64,000 bases of DNA from Rhizobium sp. P32RR-XVIII (GCF_012641395.1 NZ_JABAIH010000001.1:62001-126000), one strand, 5' to 3'; numbered from the stretch's first letter, positions 37,308 through 47,278 are shown. Program-made: numbers and translations. The notes: generated by a model from the letters alone, not told the origin.

Positions 37308-38182
37308 TCCGCAGCCTCCTTCGGCGCAAGCATCTCGCCGGCATGTCCATGCTCGCGGCGGTCTTCGCAATGGTCGGTATCGGAGCAGACGAACATGCGT
37401 CCGCCCTTGTCGTCGAGGATCACCTCGTCAAGGTAGACATCCTCCGCGCCGCAAAGCGCGCAGGGCTTGCCGAAGCGCTGGATGTCGAAGGGGTAGTCTT
37501 CGAAATCGAGGCTGACGACTTCGGTATAGGGCGGTACGGCATAGATGCGCTTCTCGCGACCGGCGCCGAAGAGCTGCAGTGCATCCGACATATGCATTTT
37601 CGGATTGTCGAACTTCGGCGTCGGCGAAGGATCCATGACGTAGCGGCCGGCAACCTTGACCGGATAGGCGTAGGTCTTGGAGATACGGCCGTTATGGGCG
37701 ATATCCTCATAGAGCTTCACATGCATCAGGCCGTATTCTTCCAGCGCGTGCATCTTGCGCGTTTCGGTCTCGCGCGGCTCGAGGAAGCGGAGCGGCTCCG
37801 GGATCGGCACCTGATAGACCAGAACCTGGCCGGCACCGAGCTTTTCTTCCGGAATGCGGTGGCGCGTCTGGATGATCGTCGCATCCTTGGTATGCGTCGT
37901 TACCGCGACGTTCGCGACCTTCTGGAAGAAGGCGCGGATCGAGACCGCGTTCGTCGTGTCATCGGCACCCTGGTCGATCACCTTGAGAACGTCGTCCGGT
38001 CCGATGATCGAAGCCGTGACCTGCACGCCCCCGGTACCCCAGCCGTAGGGCATGGGCATTTCGCGCGAGGCGAAGGGCACTTGATATCCGGGAATCGCGA
38101 TCGCCTTCAGGATGGCGCGGCGGATCATCCGCTTGGTCTGTTCGTCGAGATAGGCGAAGTTGTAGCTGGCGAGATCGGTCAT
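37304..38182 (-). CDS. phnJ: Alpha-D-ribose 1-methylphosphonate 5-phosphate C-P lyase PhnJ
   Basis: Radical-SAM enzyme that breaks the carbon-phosphorus bond. The 292 residues contain the PhnJ cluster motif C-A-L-C, then 21 residues, then Cys (CX2CX21C) at about 245-270, and the further Cys in VCSDTDHC that corresponds to catalytic Cys272 of E. coli. The N-terminal SYNFAYLDEQTKRMIRRA is also diagnostic. All key cysteines are present, so the lyase should be active. It overlaps phnI and phnK by 4 bases each. Confidence 0.96.
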   Translation of the reverse strand: MTDLASYNFAYLDEQTKRMIRRAILKAIAIPGYQVPFASREMPMPYGWGTGGVQVTASIIGPDDVLKVIDQGADDTTNAVSIRAFFQKVANVAVTTHTKDATIIQTRHRIPEEKLGAGQVLVYQVPIPEPLRFLEPRETETRKMHALEEYGLMHVKLYEDIAHNGRISKTYAYPVKVAGRYVMDPSPTPKFDNPKMHMSDALQLFGAGREKRIYAVPPYTEVVSLDFEDYPFDIQRFGKPCALCGAEDVYLDEVILDDKGGRMFVCSDTDHCEDRREHGHAGEMLAPKEAAE

Positions 38183-39285
38183 TCGGCGGCTTCCTTGATG
38201 TCATCGCCACCATGGTGAGCGGCTTCGAATTCGCGGCGCATGCGGCGGACAAGGTCGAGCTCGGCCTGGAAGTCCACGTAGTGCGGTAGTTTCAGATGCT
38301 CGACGAAGCCGGTCGCCTGGACGTTGTCGGAGTGGGAAATGACGAATTCCTCGTCCTGTGCCGGGGCCGTGATGTCTTCGCCGAGCTCTTCGGCCCGAAG
38401 GGCACGGTCCACCAGCGACATCGACATTGCCTTCCGCTCGCTCTGACCGAAGACGAGACCATAGCCGCGCGTAAATTGCGGCGGTGCCTTGGCCGAACCC
38501 TTGAACTGGTTGACCATCTGGCATTCCGTTACCTGGATCACGCCGAGCGACACGGCAAAGCCAAGCTCCGGCACCTCGAATTCGACTTCGACTTCGCCGA
38601 TGCGGATTTCACCGGTGAAGGGATGATTGCGGCCGTAGCCGCGCTGCGTGGAATAGCCGAGCGCCAGCAGGAAGCCCTCGTCGCCGCGCGCGAGCGCCTG
38701 AAGACGCAGGTCGCGGGTCATCGGGAATTCCATCGGCTCGCGGGTAAGATCGCCGATCTCGTGATCCTCCGGCAAATCGCCATCGCCCTCGATCAGGCCT
38801 TCCTGGCCAAGGATCTCCGAAACGCGGATGACACGGCCGGCTTCGGCGGGACGCTGCACAGGCTCTTCGACCGCCTCGTCGGCGAGCAGCGAAGGATCAA
38901 GCAACCGATGGGTATAGTCGAAGGTGGGGCCGAGAAGCTGCCCTCCCGGCAAATCCTTGTAGGTCGCCGAGACGCGCCGCTCGATCTTCATTGCGGCCGT
39001 GTCGAGCGGCTTCGAATAACCGAAGCGCGGCAGCGTCGTGCGGTAGGCGCGGAGCAGGAAGATCGCCTCGATCATGTCGCCTCGGGACTGGCGGACAGCG
39101 AGTGCGGCGAGGGTACGGTCGTAGAGAGAGGCTTCCGCCATGACCCGGTCAACGGCAAGTGCCAGTTGCGCGACGATCTGGTCGATCCCGATCGCCGGCA
39201 GCGAGCGGTCGCCGCGGCGGCGGTCGGCAAGCAGGCGATGGGCGTTTTCAATGGCGGCCTCGCCCCCTTTAACGGCAACATACAT
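38179..39285 (-). CDS. phnI: C-P lyase core subunit PhnI
   Basis: The 368-residue catalytic subunit that, with PhnG, PhnH and PhnL, displaces adenine of ATP by the phosphonate. The start MYVAVKGGEAAIENAHRLLADRRRGD and the block ISHSDNVQATGFVEHLKLPHYVDFQAELDLVRRMR are diagnostic; the His residues in the latter are zinc-site candidates. It is translationally coupled to phnJ (4-base overlap) and lies 4 bases after phnH. Confidence 0.95.
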   Translation of the reverse strand: MYVAVKGGEAAIENAHRLLADRRRGDRSLPAIGIDQIVAQLALAVDRVMAEASLYDRTLAALAVRQSRGDMIEAIFLLRAYRTTLPRFGYSKPLDTAAMKIERRVSATYKDLPGGQLLGPTFDYTHRLLDPSLLADEAVEEPVQRPAEAGRVIRVSEILGQEGLIEGDGDLPEDHEIGDLTREPMEFPMTRDLRLQALARGDEGFLLALGYSTQRGYGRNHPFTGEIRIGEVEVEFEVPELGFAVSLGVIQVTECQMVNQFKGSAKAPPQFTRGYGLVFGQSERKAMSMSLVDRALRAEELGEDITAPAQDEEFVISHSDNVQATGFVEHLKLPHYVDFQAELDLVRRMRREFEAAHHGGDDIKEAAE

Positions 39286-39289
39286 GGGG

Positions 39290-39898
39290 TCACATCTCCG
39301 TTGCGATAATCTTGGTGGTCCGCGGCAGGCACAGGAAACGGCTGCCGGCTGTCAGCACGAGGTCGATGCCGCGTGGGAAGAGCGCGCGGTTGTCGGCCCA
39401 GAGGCGCAGGAAGGTCTCGGGCAGTCCCGCCGGCGCAATTTCCGTCACGCTCTGAATGCCGGGACCCGTCAGCGCCAATCGGCGGCCGCCCTCGAGTCCC
39501 GCAAGTTCGATGACCAGCGTCGTCGAACGATCGGGGTATTCCTGGGTACCAAGGGCAAACAGCCCAAAAGACGAAAACGTCACGCCGCCTTCGATGAAGG
39601 CGAAGCGGGCGTCGGCCTTTTCCGGCACGACGGGTGCACCTGTATGAAAGCCGAGCCATTCGGGCATGGCGGATTTTGCGAGCCCAGAGGAAAGCCAGAC
39701 CGGGGTATCGTGATCGCAGAGCGTCAGCGCAATTGCGCCAGCGGCAATGCCGAGCTGCGCAGGCGGCGCCACTTCAGGCGCAACGGTCTGTATCGTGCCG
39801 GGGCGCGCCATGCCGTCCATCAGGATCTTGAAGACGCTCTGAGCGTGGAAGACCGGTTCGGCAAAACCGCCGGTTAGCGCTTCTGTCTTGAGGCTCAT
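39290..39898 (-). CDS. phnH: C-P lyase core subunit PhnH
   Basis: A 202-residue subunit of the PhnGHIJ complex. The conserved start TGGFAEPVFHAQSVFKILMDGMARPGT and the end CLPRTTKIIATEM (family PRTT box) identify it. It starts on the last base of the phnG stop codon (ATGA-type junction). Confidence 0.94.
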   Translation of the reverse strand: MSLKTEALTGGFAEPVFHAQSVFKILMDGMARPGTIQTVAPEVAPPAQLGIAAGAIALTLCDHDTPVWLSSGLAKSAMPEWLGFHTGAPVVPEKADARFAFIEGGVTFSSFGLFALGTQEYPDRSTTLVIELAGLEGGRRLALTGPGIQSVTEIAPAGLPETFLRLWADNRALFPRGIDLVLTAGSRFLCLPRTTKIIATEM

Positions 39899-40365
39899 CA
39901 GTTGTCTCCCCGCACCATGGTGAAGAAATCGACCCGCGTCGCCGCCGTCTCGTCGGCCTTGCGGCGATCGGCGTCCGCGACGCGGGCGGCGATGGGCTGA
40001 AGCAGCGTCTGCTCGACGAAGCGCTGTGTGGCCGGCTCCTGCCAGAGGGCGTCAAAGATGGCGGCAAGCCGTGCCTTCTCGCGATCCGTTCCGAGCGCCT
40101 GCGCATGACCGATGGCGCCGGAGCCGAGCCGGATCGTCGCGCGCGTTACCGTCATTTCGCCGAGATTGAACGGCGCTCCGCCGCCGCCGATCCGGCCGCG
40201 CACCATGACGAGGCCGGTTTCCGGCCCGCGCACCGTCTGCACTGCCGGTTTTTCCGCGAGTGCCGCAAAAGCCTCGACGAGCTCGTTTCGTTCAGCACGC
40301 GCGAGCAGGTCGGCGACGCGCTTGCGCCCGCCTATCGCCGCTTCATTCTTCTCCGCTAAGGTCAT
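39898..40365 (-). CDS. phnG: C-P lyase core subunit PhnG
   Basis: A 155-residue small subunit of the C-P lyase core and first gene of the minus-strand phn operon. Diagnostic: RGRIGGGGAPFNLGEMTVTRATIRL and GYAQALG-like HAQALGTDREKARLAAIFDAL. The ATG at 40365 with GGATGTGG upstream is preferred; a frame to 40455 would run through the PhnF operator and Pho box. Confidence 0.93.
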   Translation of the reverse strand: MTLAEKNEAAIGGRKRVADLLARAERNELVEAFAALAEKPAVQTVRGPETGLVMVRGRIGGGGAPFNLGEMTVTRATIRLGSGAIGHAQALGTDREKARLAAIFDALWQEPATQRFVEQTLLQPIAARVADADRRKADETAATRVDFFTMVRGDN

Positions 40366-40381
40366 CGCCACATCCTTTAAA

Positions 40382-40399
40382 TGTCTATTGATATAGACA
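40382..40399. promoter_or_regulatory. PhnF-type operator between phnG and phnF
   Basis: TGTCTAT-TGAT-ATAGACA, a perfect 7-bp inverted repeat with 4-bp spacer, 17 bases before phnG. GntR/HutC regulators such as PhnF bind GT-TATA-AC-like palindromes, and this one contains GTCTAT/ATAGAC half-sites. A second half-site CTATAC follows at 40401. Confidence 0.65.
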
Positions 40400-40434
40400 A
40401 CTATACAAGATATGGTTACGCTTAAATCGCCGAC

Positions 40435-40452
40435 GTGACAAGCGTGTGACAT
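40435..40452 (-). promoter_or_regulatory. Pho box upstream of phnG
   Basis: On the minus strand ATGTCAC (40452-40446), 4 bases, TTGTCAC (40441-40435): two 7-bp direct repeats with 11-bp period in the same direction as phnG, close to CTGTCAT-N4-CTGTCAT bound by PhoB. It also overlaps the start region of phnF. Confidence 0.6.
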
Positions 40453-40463
40453 CAAGGGGCAAA

Positions 40464-41195
40464 ATGGCTGGGCAAGTACAAAGGCAAACTGGGGTGGCGC
40501 TCTGGCGCCAGATCGCGGATCGCATCCGCCAGGCGATTAGCGCCGGCGCTTACGACGAAACCGGCATGGTGCCGCCGGAAACGGTTCTGGCGCTCCAGTT
40601 CGGCGTCAACCGGCACACGGTGCGCAGTGCGCTGGCGGCCCTCGCACAGGAAGGCATCGTGCGCGCCGTGCAGGGGCGCGGCACGCTGATCGAGCGCAAG
40701 GAACGGCTGAACTTTCCGATCACACGACGCACGCGGTTCACCACCGGCATCGGCGAGCAGGCACGCGAAATGCGCGGATTGCTGCTTTCCCATTCCGAGG
40801 AGAAGGCCGACGCGGAGGTGGCGCGCTGGTTGAAGCTTCGCGAGGGCGAGCCCGTGATCCGCATGGAAACCGTCCGCAAGGCGGACGGTCGCCCGGTTTC
40901 ATGCGCGACGGCGTGGTTTCCGGCTCGGCGATTTGCCGGCCTGCCGGATGCCTACAAGAGGACCGAGTCGATCACGAAGGCCTTCGCCGAGCTTGGGCTG
41001 GCCGACTATGTGCGCGCAACGACCGAGATCACGGCCTCCCATGCCGACGACGCCGACATTGCGGCGCTCGAGCTGACGCCCGGTGCGATCGTGCTGATCA
41101 CCAAGGCGATGAATACCGACCTCGAAGGCATACCCGTTCAATATGCGATCAGCCGGTTTTCCGCCGACAGGGTGCAGTTCACCATTGAAAACTGA
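40464..41195 (+). CDS. phnF: GntR/HutC-family phosphonate regulator PhnF
   Basis: A 243-residue regulator with an N-terminal GntR winged helix (about 10-75, LWRQIADRIRQAIS ... FGVNRHTVRSALAALAQEGIVRAVQGRGT) and a C-terminal UTRA ligand domain (about 95-240). Divergent from phnG, it most likely controls the C-P lyase operon through the palindrome at 40382-40399. The ATG at 40464 follows AAGGGG at good spacing; a GTG at 40446 is the alternative. Confidence 0.9.
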   Translation: MAGQVQRQTGVALWRQIADRIRQAISAGAYDETGMVPPETVLALQFGVNRHTVRSALAALAQEGIVRAVQGRGTLIERKERLNFPITRRTRFTTGIGEQAREMRGLLLSHSEEKADAEVARWLKLREGEPVIRMETVRKADGRPVSCATAWFPARRFAGLPDAYKRTESITKAFAELGLADYVRATTEITASHADDADIAALELTPGAIVLITKAMNTDLEGIPVQYAISRFSADRVQFTIEN

Positions 41196-41196
41196 A

Positions 41197-41220
41197 AAGG
41201 CCGGGCACAAGCCCGGCCTT
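41197..41220. terminator. Bidirectional terminator between phnF and gpmA
   Basis: AAGGCCGGGC (41197-41206) pairs perfectly with GCCCGGCCTT (41211-41220) around ACAA. T-runs flank it on both strands (short on plus, TTTT on minus), serving the convergent phnF and gpmA genes. Confidence 0.75.
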
Positions 41221-41240
41221 CAACACGAGTGCGTGAGCAA

Positions 41241-41876
41241 TCAGTGCGCGTTCGACATGTCGCCGAGCACTTCCTTGGAAGCGACGGTCGAGTCGGCCTT
41301 CAGTTTGTAGACCATAGGTACGCCCGTCGCGAGGTTCAGCGAAAGAACCTCCTCACGGTTGAGGCGATCAAGCACCATGACCAGCGAGCGCAGCGAGTTG
41401 CCGTGCGCGGCAACAAGCACCTTCTCACCGCGGAGAACGCGCGGAAGAATTTCCGTGAGGTAGTAGGGCCAGACGCGGGCGCCGGTATCACGCAGGCTCT
41501 CTCCGCCCGGAGGCTGAATGTCGTAGGAGCGGCGCCAGATATGCACCTGCTCCTCGCCCCACTTGGCGCGCGCATCGTCCTTATTGAGGCCGGAGAGATC
41601 GCCGTAATCGCGTTCGTTCAGGGCCTGGTCGCGGATCGTCTCAAGGCCCGGCTGACCGACCTTGTCGAGGATGAGCTTCAGCGTGTGTTGGGCGCGCACC
41701 AGCACGGAGGTGAAGGCGATGTCGAACTTGATGCCGTAGTCGGCGAGCGCCTGGCCGCCCGTTTTGGCCTCTTCGATGCCGAGTTCGGTAAGGTCCGGAT
41801 CCTTCCAGCCAGTGAAGAGATTCTTGAGATTCCAGTCGCTCTGGCCGTGGCGAACGAGGACGAGGGTTCCGCTCAT
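41241..41876 (-). CDS. gpmA: 2,3-bisphosphoglycerate-dependent phosphoglycerate mutase
   Basis: Interconverts 3- and 2-phosphoglycerate in glycolysis. The histidine phosphatase signature [12 protein letters not shown] is at residues 4-15 (His is phosphorylated) and the second catalytic His is in [14 protein letters not shown]. At 211 residues it is shorter than E. coli GpmA (about 250), the compact form common in alphaproteobacteria. The ATG at 41876 is preferred to a TTG one codon earlier. Confidence 0.92.
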   Translation of the reverse strand: MSGTLVLVRHGQSDWNLKNLFTGWKDPDLTELGIEEAKTGGQALADYGIKFDIAFTSVLVRAQHTLKLILDKVGQPGLETIRDQALNERDYGDLSGLNKDDARAKWGEEQVHIWRRSYDIQPPGGESLRDTGARVWPYYLTEILPRVLRGEKVLVAAHGNSLRSLVMVLDRLNREEVLSLNLATGVPMVYKLKADSTVASKEVLGDMSNAH

Positions 41877-41897
41877 CAAATATGTCTCCGTATAAGG

Positions 41898-42722
41898 TCA
41901 GTGTTGGGAGAGCCCGAGAACGTCGAGCATGGAATAAAAACCAGGTTTCTTGTCGCGCGCCCAGAGCGCCGCCCTGAGGGCGCCGCGTGCGAAAATGGAA
42001 CGATCGGCAGCACTGTGCGACATCGAAACGATCTCGCCTTCACCGGCGAAGAGAACCGAATGCTCGCCGATGACCGAGCCGCCGCGAAGCGTCGCAAAGC
42101 CGATCGTGCCGGCTTCGCGTGGGCCGGTATGTCCATCGCGGACACGGACGGACTGTGTGGTGAGATCAATGTTGCGGCCCTTGGCCGCAGCCTCACCCAG
42201 AAGCAATGCGGTGCCCGACGGCGCGTCGACCTTGCGCTTGTGATGCATCTCGAGGATTTCTATGTCCCACCCGGCGGGCTCCAGTGCCTGCGCGGCCTGC
42301 TCCACCAAAACGCTGAGAAGGTTCACGCCAAGGCTCATATTGCCGGACTTGACGATGCGCGCATGGCGCGCCGCAGCCTCAATCTTGGCATCGTCGGCCT
42401 CCGAGCAGCCGGTCGTGCCGACGACATGGACGATGCGCGCCTGGGCGGCAAGGCCCGCAAACTCAACACTGGCGCCAGGTGAAGTGAAGTCGAGTACGCC
42501 TTCGGCATGCAGGAACGCCGCGAGCGGATCGTCGCCGATGATGACGCCATTTTGGCCGAGACCAGCAAGCTCTCCAGCATCCCGGCCGACGAAAGGCGAA
42601 CCCTTCCGCTCGATCGCCGCATGCAGCGTGACGCCGTCAATCGAGTCGATCAGGCGGATCAGCGTCTGTCCCATGCGCCCTGCTGCGCCAACCACCACCA
42701 GTTTCATCGCAGCATCGCTCAT
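41898..42722 (-). CDS. dapB: 4-hydroxy-tetrahydrodipicolinate reductase
   Basis: NAD(P)H-dependent step of the diaminopimelate/lysine pathway. The 274 residues show the N-terminal Rossmann motif [14 protein letters not shown] and the catalytic signature [24 protein letters not shown]. It is 21 bases upstream of gpmA on the same strand; the dapB-gpmA pair is frequent in Rhizobiaceae. Confidence 0.95.
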   Translation of the reverse strand: MSDAAMKLVVVGAAGRMGQTLIRLIDSIDGVTLHAAIERKGSPFVGRDAGELAGLGQNGVIIGDDPLAAFLHAEGVLDFTSPGASVEFAGLAAQARIVHVVGTTGCSEADDAKIEAAARHARIVKSGNMSLGVNLLSVLVEQAAQALEPAGWDIEILEMHHKRKVDAPSGTALLLGEAAAKGRNIDLTTQSVRVRDGHTGPREAGTIGFATLRGGSVIGEHSVLFAGEGEIVSMSHSAADRSIFARGALRAALWARDKKPGFYSMLDVLGLSQH

Positions 42723-42740
42723 GTCGGTTCACTATCCGTA

Positions 42741-44525
42741 TCAAAGAGAATCCGAGGCGGCAGGCCTCTGAAGATTGTTGAGTCGAGCGTAAAGGCCGTC
42801 GCTGAGCTTCGCAAGCGTCTCGTGATTGCCTTCTTCGACGACACGGCCCTGCTGCATGACGACGATCTTGTCGGCGCGCACCACGGTCGACAGCCGGTGT
42901 GCGATGACGACAACAGTGCGGCCGGTCATCGCTTCATCGAGCGCCTTCTGCACCGCTGCCTCGGATTCCGTGTCGAGCGCCGACGTGGCCTCGTCGAGAA
43001 GCAGGATTGGCGCATTTCGTACCAACGCGCGGGCGATCGACAGGCGCTGACGTTGGCCGCCCGAAAGTGTCACACCGTTTTCGCCGACTGGCGTGTCGTA
43101 GCCATTGGGTTGCGCGAGGATAAACTCGTGGGCATAGGCGAGCCGCGCAGCTTCCTCCACCTCGGCATCGGAGGCCTCCGGGCGCCCGTAGCGGATGTTC
43201 TCGCGGATCGTGCCTTCAAAGAGGTATGGCTGCTGCGACACGTAGGCCAGCTGCTCGCGAAGCGACTGCTTGGTGACGTGGGCGATATCCTGACCGTCGA
43301 CGAAGATCTGTCCGCTCTTCGGATCGAAGAAGCGCGGAATGAGACTGATGACAGTCGATTTGCCGGCGCCGGATGGGCCGACAAGCGCCGTCGTCTTGCC
43401 GCCTTCCGCAACAAAACTCACATTGCTGAGGATCGGATCGACACCATAGGCGAACGACACGTCGCGGAATTCGATGCGGGCATCCGTTACCGGCAGGGGC
43501 TTGGCGTCAGGCAGATCGCGCTGACGCGGCTCCATGTCGAGCAACTCGTAGACCATGCGGGCATTGACGGCGGCGCGCTCGAGCTGGATCTGCAGTCTTG
43601 CAAGGCGCCGGGCAGGGTCGTAGGCGAGCAGCAAAGCGGTCACGAACGAGAAGAACGCGCCCGGCGGCACGTTGTGATAGATCGAACGGTAAGCGGCGTA
43701 GGCGAGAACGCTTGCAACTGCAAAGCCCGCAAAGGTTTCCGTCATCGGCGCGTTGCGTTCCGAAAGGCGCGCGATCCGGTTTGTGCGGGCTTCCGCGGCC
43801 GCGACCAGCTTGTTGAGCTTGCGCTGCAGTTCGCTTTCCATGGTGAAGGCCTTGACGATGGCGATACCCTGGATGGTCTCTTGCATCGCGCCTAGGACAT
43901 GGCTGCTCAGATAGATGGCTTCCTTGGTGGCTTGACGCAGGCGCTTGGACAGATATCGCAGTCCATAAAGAAGCGGCGGAGCCAGGATGAAGACGGCGAG
44001 GCTGAGCAACGGATCCTGAAAGACCATCACGCCGATCAACGAGATGAAGGTAAGCAAGTCACGCGCGGCCGATGTGATCACCATATTCATGACATCGCGG
44101 ATGCCGCCGACATTCTGGCTTACTCGAGCGGCAATGTGCGCGGAGCGAGCTTCGTTGTAGAAGCCGACCGAAAGTGTCATCAGGTGAGCGTAAAGGCGCC
44201 GCTGATAGCGCGCGACGATATTGTTGCCGATCCGCGAAAGCGCCACGGCCTGGCCGTAGCTCGCAAAGCCGCGCAGAACGAATGCCAGGAAGATCGAAAG
44301 ACAGATGATCCAGATCATATCGGCGCGGCGATTGGCGAAAGCCTCGTCGATGATCACCTTCATGATCCACGCGGTGAACGCCGTCGTCAGGGCGACAACG
44401 ACGAGACAGCTGATCGCAAAAACATAGCCGCCGATATGATCGCGGCCATTTTCGGCGATAATGCGTTTCAGGACGCCCGTCACACTATCGCTACCGACAG
44501 CGCTTTTTTTGTTCGCGGATTCCAA
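42741..44525 (-). CDS. MsbA-like ABC exporter (half transporter)
   Basis: A 594-residue fused permease-ATPase, six transmembrane segments in about 1-320 and an NBD with Walker A LVGPSGAGKSTV, Q-loop, signature [17 protein letters not shown], Walker B APILLLDEATSALD and H-loop. The closest known relatives are MsbA-like lipid flippases, but the substrate is not determined by sequence. The frame stays open to 44696 inside the upstream glucokinase; the TTG at 44525 with GGAAG upstream is the likeliest start. The NBD is nearly identical to that of the gene at the right edge (63145-64000). Confidence 0.85.
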   Translation of the reverse strand: MESANKKSAVGSDSVTGVLKRIIAENGRDHIGGYVFAISCLVVVALTTAFTAWIMKVIIDEAFANRRADMIWIICLSIFLAFVLRGFASYGQAVALSRIGNNIVARYQRRLYAHLMTLSVGFYNEARSAHIAARVSQNVGGIRDVMNMVITSAARDLLTFISLIGVMVFQDPLLSLAVFILAPPLLYGLRYLSKRLRQATKEAIYLSSHVLGAMQETIQGIAIVKAFTMESELQRKLNKLVAAAEARTNRIARLSERNAPMTETFAGFAVASVLAYAAYRSIYHNVPPGAFFSFVTALLLAYDPARRLARLQIQLERAAVNARMVYELLDMEPRQRDLPDAKPLPVTDARIEFRDVSFAYGVDPILSNVSFVAEGGKTTALVGPSGAGKSTVISLIPRFFDPKSGQIFVDGQDIAHVTKQSLREQLAYVSQQPYLFEGTIRENIRYGRPEASDAEVEEAARLAYAHEFILAQPNGYDTPVGENGVTLSGGQRQRLSIARALVRNAPILLLDEATSALDTESEAAVQKALDEAMTGRTVVVIAHRLSTVVRADKIVVMQQGRVVEEGNHETLAKLSDGLYARLNNLQRPAASDSL

Positions 44526-44619
44526 AAATACTGCTTCCCGTCTCGGACGTGCGCGGCCGCAAAGCCTCGCACTTGGGGCGGCTCTATAAAGAGTTACCGC
44601 CCGTTTGGCTAGCAGGGCA

Positions 44620-45645
44620 TTAGCTGCGCCAGCGGCGCCCCTCGGTCGAGAGCCCGAAACGGGCCGGCTCGCGGGCATAGAAGGACAGGCCTGCAAGAGC
44701 CGCCAGCGGATGGGTCACGACATAGGTCGGAATCGCCTTCAGCCAATGCGAATGCGGCGCTTTGTCCTCGAACGCAGCACGGAATTCCGGCTGTCGCAAC
44801 GCCGGAAGGATCTTCTGCGAGATGCCGCCGGAAAGATAGACGCCGCCCTTAGTCATGAAGATCATCGCCAGGTCGCCGGCAAGTCTGCCAAGATATGTCG
44901 AAAAAAGCGAGATGGTCTCCACCGCCGTCGCATCGGATCCGGCAAGCGCATGAGAGGTGATGTCGGCAGGGTCGCTGTACTTGGGATCGATGCCGTCCGC
45001 CTTGCAGATTGCCCGGTAGAGATGAACGATCCCGCGCCCGGAAAGGATCTGCTCGGCCGAAACACGGCCCTCGATCGTTTCGACATAGGGAAAGATTTCC
45101 AGATCGCGCTTAGAGCGCGGTCCGAGATCGACATGGCCGCCTTCGCCCGGCACCGGGATCCACCCGCCCTGCACGTGTACAAGCCCACCGACGCCAAGGC
45201 CCGTTCCAGGACCGAGCACGACGCGGGAAGCGACAATCTCCTTCGATGCTGAGCCGATCAGTTCGCGCTCGCCATCGCCGAGCGAGGAAATCGCCAGCGC
45301 CTGAGCTTCGAAGTCGTTGATGACAAGCACATCCTCGATGCCGAGAACTTCGATCATCGTATGCGGACGGACGACCCAGTCGCAGTTGGTCAGCGGAATT
45401 TCATCGCCATTGATCGGTCCGGCAACGGCAAGGATTGCAGCGCGGGGCCGCATGTCCGTCTTAGCCAGAACGCCGTTGCGGATCGCTTCGTCGATCGTCG
45501 TGAAGTCGGCTGTTCTGACATTCGGGAAATTGATGGCCTCTGCCGACGCATCCGGGAGAATGGAGAAGCGTGCATTCGTTCCACCGATATCACCGATGAG
45601 GATCGGAAAGGGCAGGTGAGCATCACTGGTGTTGAGCATGGACAT
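44620..45645 (-). CDS. glk: Glucokinase
   Basis: Phosphorylates glucose with ATP. The 341 residues have the bacterial Glk signatures [14 protein letters not shown] near the N-terminus, [13 protein letters not shown] (catalytic Asp), [10 protein letters not shown] and [10 protein letters not shown]. It starts 14 bases after mgsA, suggesting an mgsA-glk transcript. Confidence 0.93.
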   Translation of the reverse strand: MSMLNTSDAHLPFPILIGDIGGTNARFSILPDASAEAINFPNVRTADFTTIDEAIRNGVLAKTDMRPRAAILAVAGPINGDEIPLTNCDWVVRPHTMIEVLGIEDVLVINDFEAQALAISSLGDGERELIGSASKEIVASRVVLGPGTGLGVGGLVHVQGGWIPVPGEGGHVDLGPRSKRDLEIFPYVETIEGRVSAEQILSGRGIVHLYRAICKADGIDPKYSDPADITSHALAGSDATAVETISLFSTYLGRLAGDLAMIFMTKGGVYLSGGISQKILPALRQPEFRAAFEDKAPHSHWLKAIPTYVVTHPLAALAGLSFYAREPARFGLSTEGRRWRS

Positions 45646-45659
45646 AGCCGGTTCCGTAT

Positions 45660-46040
45660 TTAGGCGTGCAGCGTCGCGATGAGCTTTTCGGCGGTCGCGT
45701 GGTTCAGGGCCATTGGGATGTCGTAGACGATCGCAAGCCGCATCAATGCTTTCACATCGACATCATGCGGCATCGGCGTCAACGGATCGACAAGGAAAAT
45801 AAGCGCGCTGACTTCACCGGTGGAAATCAGCGCGCCGATCTGCTGATCGCCGCCGAGCGGCCCGCTCTTCAGGCGCGTGACGTCGAGATCGGGAGCGGCG
45901 TCGAGAACGCGGCCGCCGGTTGTTCCGGTTGCCACTATCTTCCACTTGGAAAGCAGGTCTCTGTTGCGACGGGCAAAGTCCGCCATATCGTTCTTCTTCT
46001 GGTCATGCGCAATCAATGCGAGGCATTTGCCGCCGGCCAT
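45660..46040 (-). CDS. mgsA: Methylglyoxal synthase
   Basis: Converts dihydroxyacetone phosphate to methylglyoxal and phosphate, a glycolytic bypass under phosphate limitation. The 126 residues include [13 protein letters not shown], the phosphate-binding GTTGGRV, and the catalytic Asp region [13 protein letters not shown]. Length and motifs are standard. AGGTCC precedes the start. Confidence 0.94.
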   Translation of the reverse strand: MAGGKCLALIAHDQKKNDMADFARRNRDLLSKWKIVATGTTGGRVLDAAPDLDVTRLKSGPLGGDQQIGALISTGEVSALIFLVDPLTPMPHDVDVKALMRLAIVYDIPMALNHATAEKLIATLHA

Positions 46041-46125
46041 GAAAAAGGACCTCCATCCTAAGGATTCAATCGATTGGGCGGCTTCTATACCAAGCGTACG
46101 AGTTGATACACAAGTCTCTGCGCCA

Positions 46126-47187
46126 TCATGGCATGGCCGGCTTCTCAGGCGGAACAGGGCCGGTAACAGGAAGGAGGTCCTCGCTCGCCGGCAAGGCCGC
46201 CGGAGCGGCCGTCAGAGCATTTGCGGCCGGGGCACCGTCATACGTTCCGGCGATGGTCGCTGCCGCAGCCGGTGCATCAAGAACCCCTGCGCACGCCTTC
46301 GGGAGATCGGAGACCATGACTTCGCGCGGTGGCTTGGGAGGCTTCGGAGAGGGTTTCGGCGGCGCCCACGGCTCCTTGGTGAACCACCAGGCGAGGGACT
46401 TGTCGCATCCGTCGCCGGCTGCGACTGGCGCCTGTGGTTTGCAGCCGGCAGCCCCCGGCGGGCATTTGATGCGGATGTGGAAGTGTGAATCGTGACCGTA
46501 TTCGGGCCTCAGCTTGCCGAGATTGGTGCGGTCGCCCGTCCACGTATCGCACATCTTCTTCTTGATCGCCGGATTGACGAAGATGCGCTCGACCTGCGGA
46601 TAGCTGGCGGCAAGCATCAGCAGTTCCGCCCGCTGTTCGGTCCATACCTTCGGATCGACGGTCAGGAACTTGTCCTTCTGCATCATGGTCGTGAAGGGCA
46701 GCGTTTCCCGCTCCTCATAGCTCATGCGGTGCGAAGGCATCGGCGTCAGCCAGACATCGGCATCGAGGCCGATCTGATGCGAGGCATGCCCGTTGAACAT
46801 CGGCCCGCCGCGCGGCTGGGCGATGTCGCCGACCAGAATGCCGGGCCAGCCGATCTTGTCATTCGCATCCTGCGAAAATTTTTCGAGCAGTGAGATCATG
46901 GCGGGGTTGCCCCAGCGCCGGTTACGCGAAAGGCGCATCGCCTGCCAGGTGGGACCGTCGGACGGAAGCGCGGCGGCGCCGGTCATGCACCCCTTGGCGT
47001 AGAAGCCGATCGGCCGCGCCGATCCCTGTGTCGGCAGCGCCACCGCGCCGAAGAGCGCCTTGGCACTGCCCGGGCTCGGCTGCTTCTGCTGTGCGCCGAC
47101 ATCGCCGGCGGCAAAGCTTGCGCCGATTGCGCCGGCGAGCGTCAGCTTGCCGAAAGTCCTGAAAGCCTGAACCAAACCGAAAGCCAT
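46126..47187 (-). CDS. mepA: Penicillin-insensitive murein endopeptidase, MepA type
   Basis: Cleaves D-Ala-meso-DAP cross-links in the periplasm. The 353 residues start with a signal peptide (about 1-32, cut near VGA-QQ). The M74 zinc motif is present: H-A-S-H-Q-I-G-L-D (HxxGxxxD at about 134-141), and the third ligand in [13 protein letters not shown]. The last about 75 residues are a Pro/Ala-rich tail beyond the usual E. coli MepA length. Confidence 0.9.
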   Translation of the reverse strand: MAFGLVQAFRTFGKLTLAGAIGASFAAGDVGAQQKQPSPGSAKALFGAVALPTQGSARPIGFYAKGCMTGAAALPSDGPTWQAMRLSRNRRWGNPAMISLLEKFSQDANDKIGWPGILVGDIAQPRGGPMFNGHASHQIGLDADVWLTPMPSHRMSYEERETLPFTTMMQKDKFLTVDPKVWTEQRAELLMLAASYPQVERIFVNPAIKKKMCDTWTGDRTNLGKLRPEYGHDSHFHIRIKCPPGAAGCKPQAPVAAGDGCDKSLAWWFTKEPWAPPKPSPKPPKPPREVMVSDLPKACAGVLDAPAAAATIAGTYDGAPAANALTAAPAALPASEDLLPVTGPVPPEKPAMP

Positions 47188-47195
47188 GCCGTTCC

Positions 47196-47278
47196 CTTGC
47201 CGCCTCTGCCGAAGTGATTTGCATCGAATCTATCGTGAAAAGCGATTTTGGTGAATCGATGTTTTGGCAGGCGGCAAG
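47196..47278. repeat. Inverted repeat upstream of mepA
   Basis: CTTGCCGCCT (47196-47205) and AGGCGGCAAG (47269-47278) are exact inverted copies 63 bases apart, just upstream of the mepA start. They could form a long cruciform or mRNA leader stem. The role is unknown. Confidence 0.4.
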
